Shown here piece by piece: positions 6,236-6,492 of a stretch of DNA of 6,492 nucleotides. Numbering within the stretch: the first letter of the stretch is position 1; each line of letters begins with the position of its first letter. Location of the stretch: positions 1 through 6,492 of the forward strand of contig JALUXQ010000213.1 in the NCBI GenBank assembly GCA_027013265.1, in the 5' to 3' direction. A program made the translations under genes and the position numbers. The notes under the pieces were generated by a model that was given only the letters and a program-made list of their open reading frames with translations, was not told the DNA's origin and did not search any database. The DNA is from Campylobacteraceae bacterium (GTDB taxonomy: Bacteria; Campylobacterota; Campylobacteria; Campylobacterales; Sulfurospirillaceae).

Positions 6236-6492
6236 TGGCATTTAAACCTCTGAAAATCGGAAAGCATACTATAAAGCACCCTATCATCCAAGGCGGTATG
6301 GGGCTTGGAATCAGCTGGGACAACTTGGCTGGAAACGTTAGTTTAAATGGCGGTCTCGGAGTCATTAGCTCAGTAGGAACTGGCTACTACAAAGATAGAA
6401 AATACACAAAAAAGAGTGTAAACGAGAGACCATTTGAAGTTGAAAATTTCTACTCAAGAGATGGTTTTAAAACCATAATCAACAATGCAAAA
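6235..6492 (+). CDS. Nitronate monooxygenase / 2-nitropropane dioxygenase-like FMN protein, 5' part (3' end outside window)
   Basis: Start of an FMN-dependent TIM-barrel oxidoreductase of the NMO/2-nitropropane dioxygenase family, related to FabK-type enoyl reductases. The 86 codons seen carry the N-terminal strand motif HPIIQGGMG (15-23), which contacts FMN phosphate/isoalloxazine in the family, and GGLGVIS (39-45). There is no stop before the window ends. The start is ATGATG: ATG 6232 overlaps the tyrS stop by four bases (ATGA), and ATG 6235 overlaps it by one. AAAGG at 6223-6227 is 4 bases from the first and 7 from the second, so I prefer 6235. Substrate is not predictable: many genes annotated as nitronate monooxygenase have other roles, and a fragment cannot separate true NMO from FabK-like reductase. 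Tight overlap suggests co-transcription with tyrS. Confidence 0.88.
   Translation, partial: MAFKPLKIGKHTIKHPIIQGGMGLGISWDNLAGNVSLNGGLGVISSVGTGYYKDRKYTKKSVNERPFEVENFYSRDGFKTIINNAK

Noticed and set aside
6102..6365. 87-codon open frame on the - strand across the tyrS end
   Set aside because: It spans the S4 domain of tyrS and the FMN-binding start of the next gene, both clearly coding on + strand.
1..6492. CRISPR array, tRNA/rRNA gene, insertion sequence or prophage remnant
   Set aside because: No spaced direct repeats, cloverleaf-like sequence, transposase motifs or terminal repeats were seen; gaps between genes are at most 48 bases.

Overview
This is an AT-rich bacterial window that is almost entirely coding, with every gene on the + strand. 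It suggests a member of the Campylobacterota (Epsilonproteobacteria), probably a Sulfurimonas-like organism. That assignment rests on base composition, protein character and gene order (ftsX, EnvC-like M23 protein, pyrH, rpoZ, spoT, tyrS). From memory, Campylobacter jejuni has the same order around Cj1271c-Cj1277c. Genus and species cannot be fixed from sequence reading alone.

Layout: 1-652 is the 3' part of ftsX, the membrane subunit of the FtsEX divisome complex (ftsE is expected just upstream). 654-1865 is a secreted coiled-coil protein with a C-terminal LytM/M23 domain that has lost its zinc ligands, as expected of an EnvC-type amidase activator. After the only real gap (48 bases, with a candidate promoter and a strong ribosome binding site) come pyrH (UMP kinase, 1914-2633), rpoZ (RNA polymerase omega, 2644-2859), spoT (bifunctional ppGpp synthetase/hydrolase, 2856-5021) and tyrS (tyrosyl-tRNA synthetase of the TyrZ type, about 5036-6235). 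The window ends inside an FMN-dependent nitronate monooxygenase-like gene (from about 6235).

Gene junctions are very tight: a 1-base gap, a 48-base gap, a 10-base gap, a 4-base ATGA overlap, a gap of 8 or 14 bases depending on the tyrS start, and an overlap of 1 or 4 bases. The set is therefore best read as one operon or two overlapping transcription units. The first two genes serve septal cell-wall splitting. The remainder serve nucleotide supply, transcription, stringent response and translation. The rpoZ-spoT pair links a polymerase subunit with ppGpp metabolism, as it does in E. coli.

This is an ordinary core-genome region. I see no mobile element, CRISPR array, RNA gene or novel system. 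The points most worth a second look are the degenerate LytM active site, the absence of the MAR-type N-terminus in omega, the start-codon choices at two junctions, and a perfect 10-base inverted repeat inside spoT.
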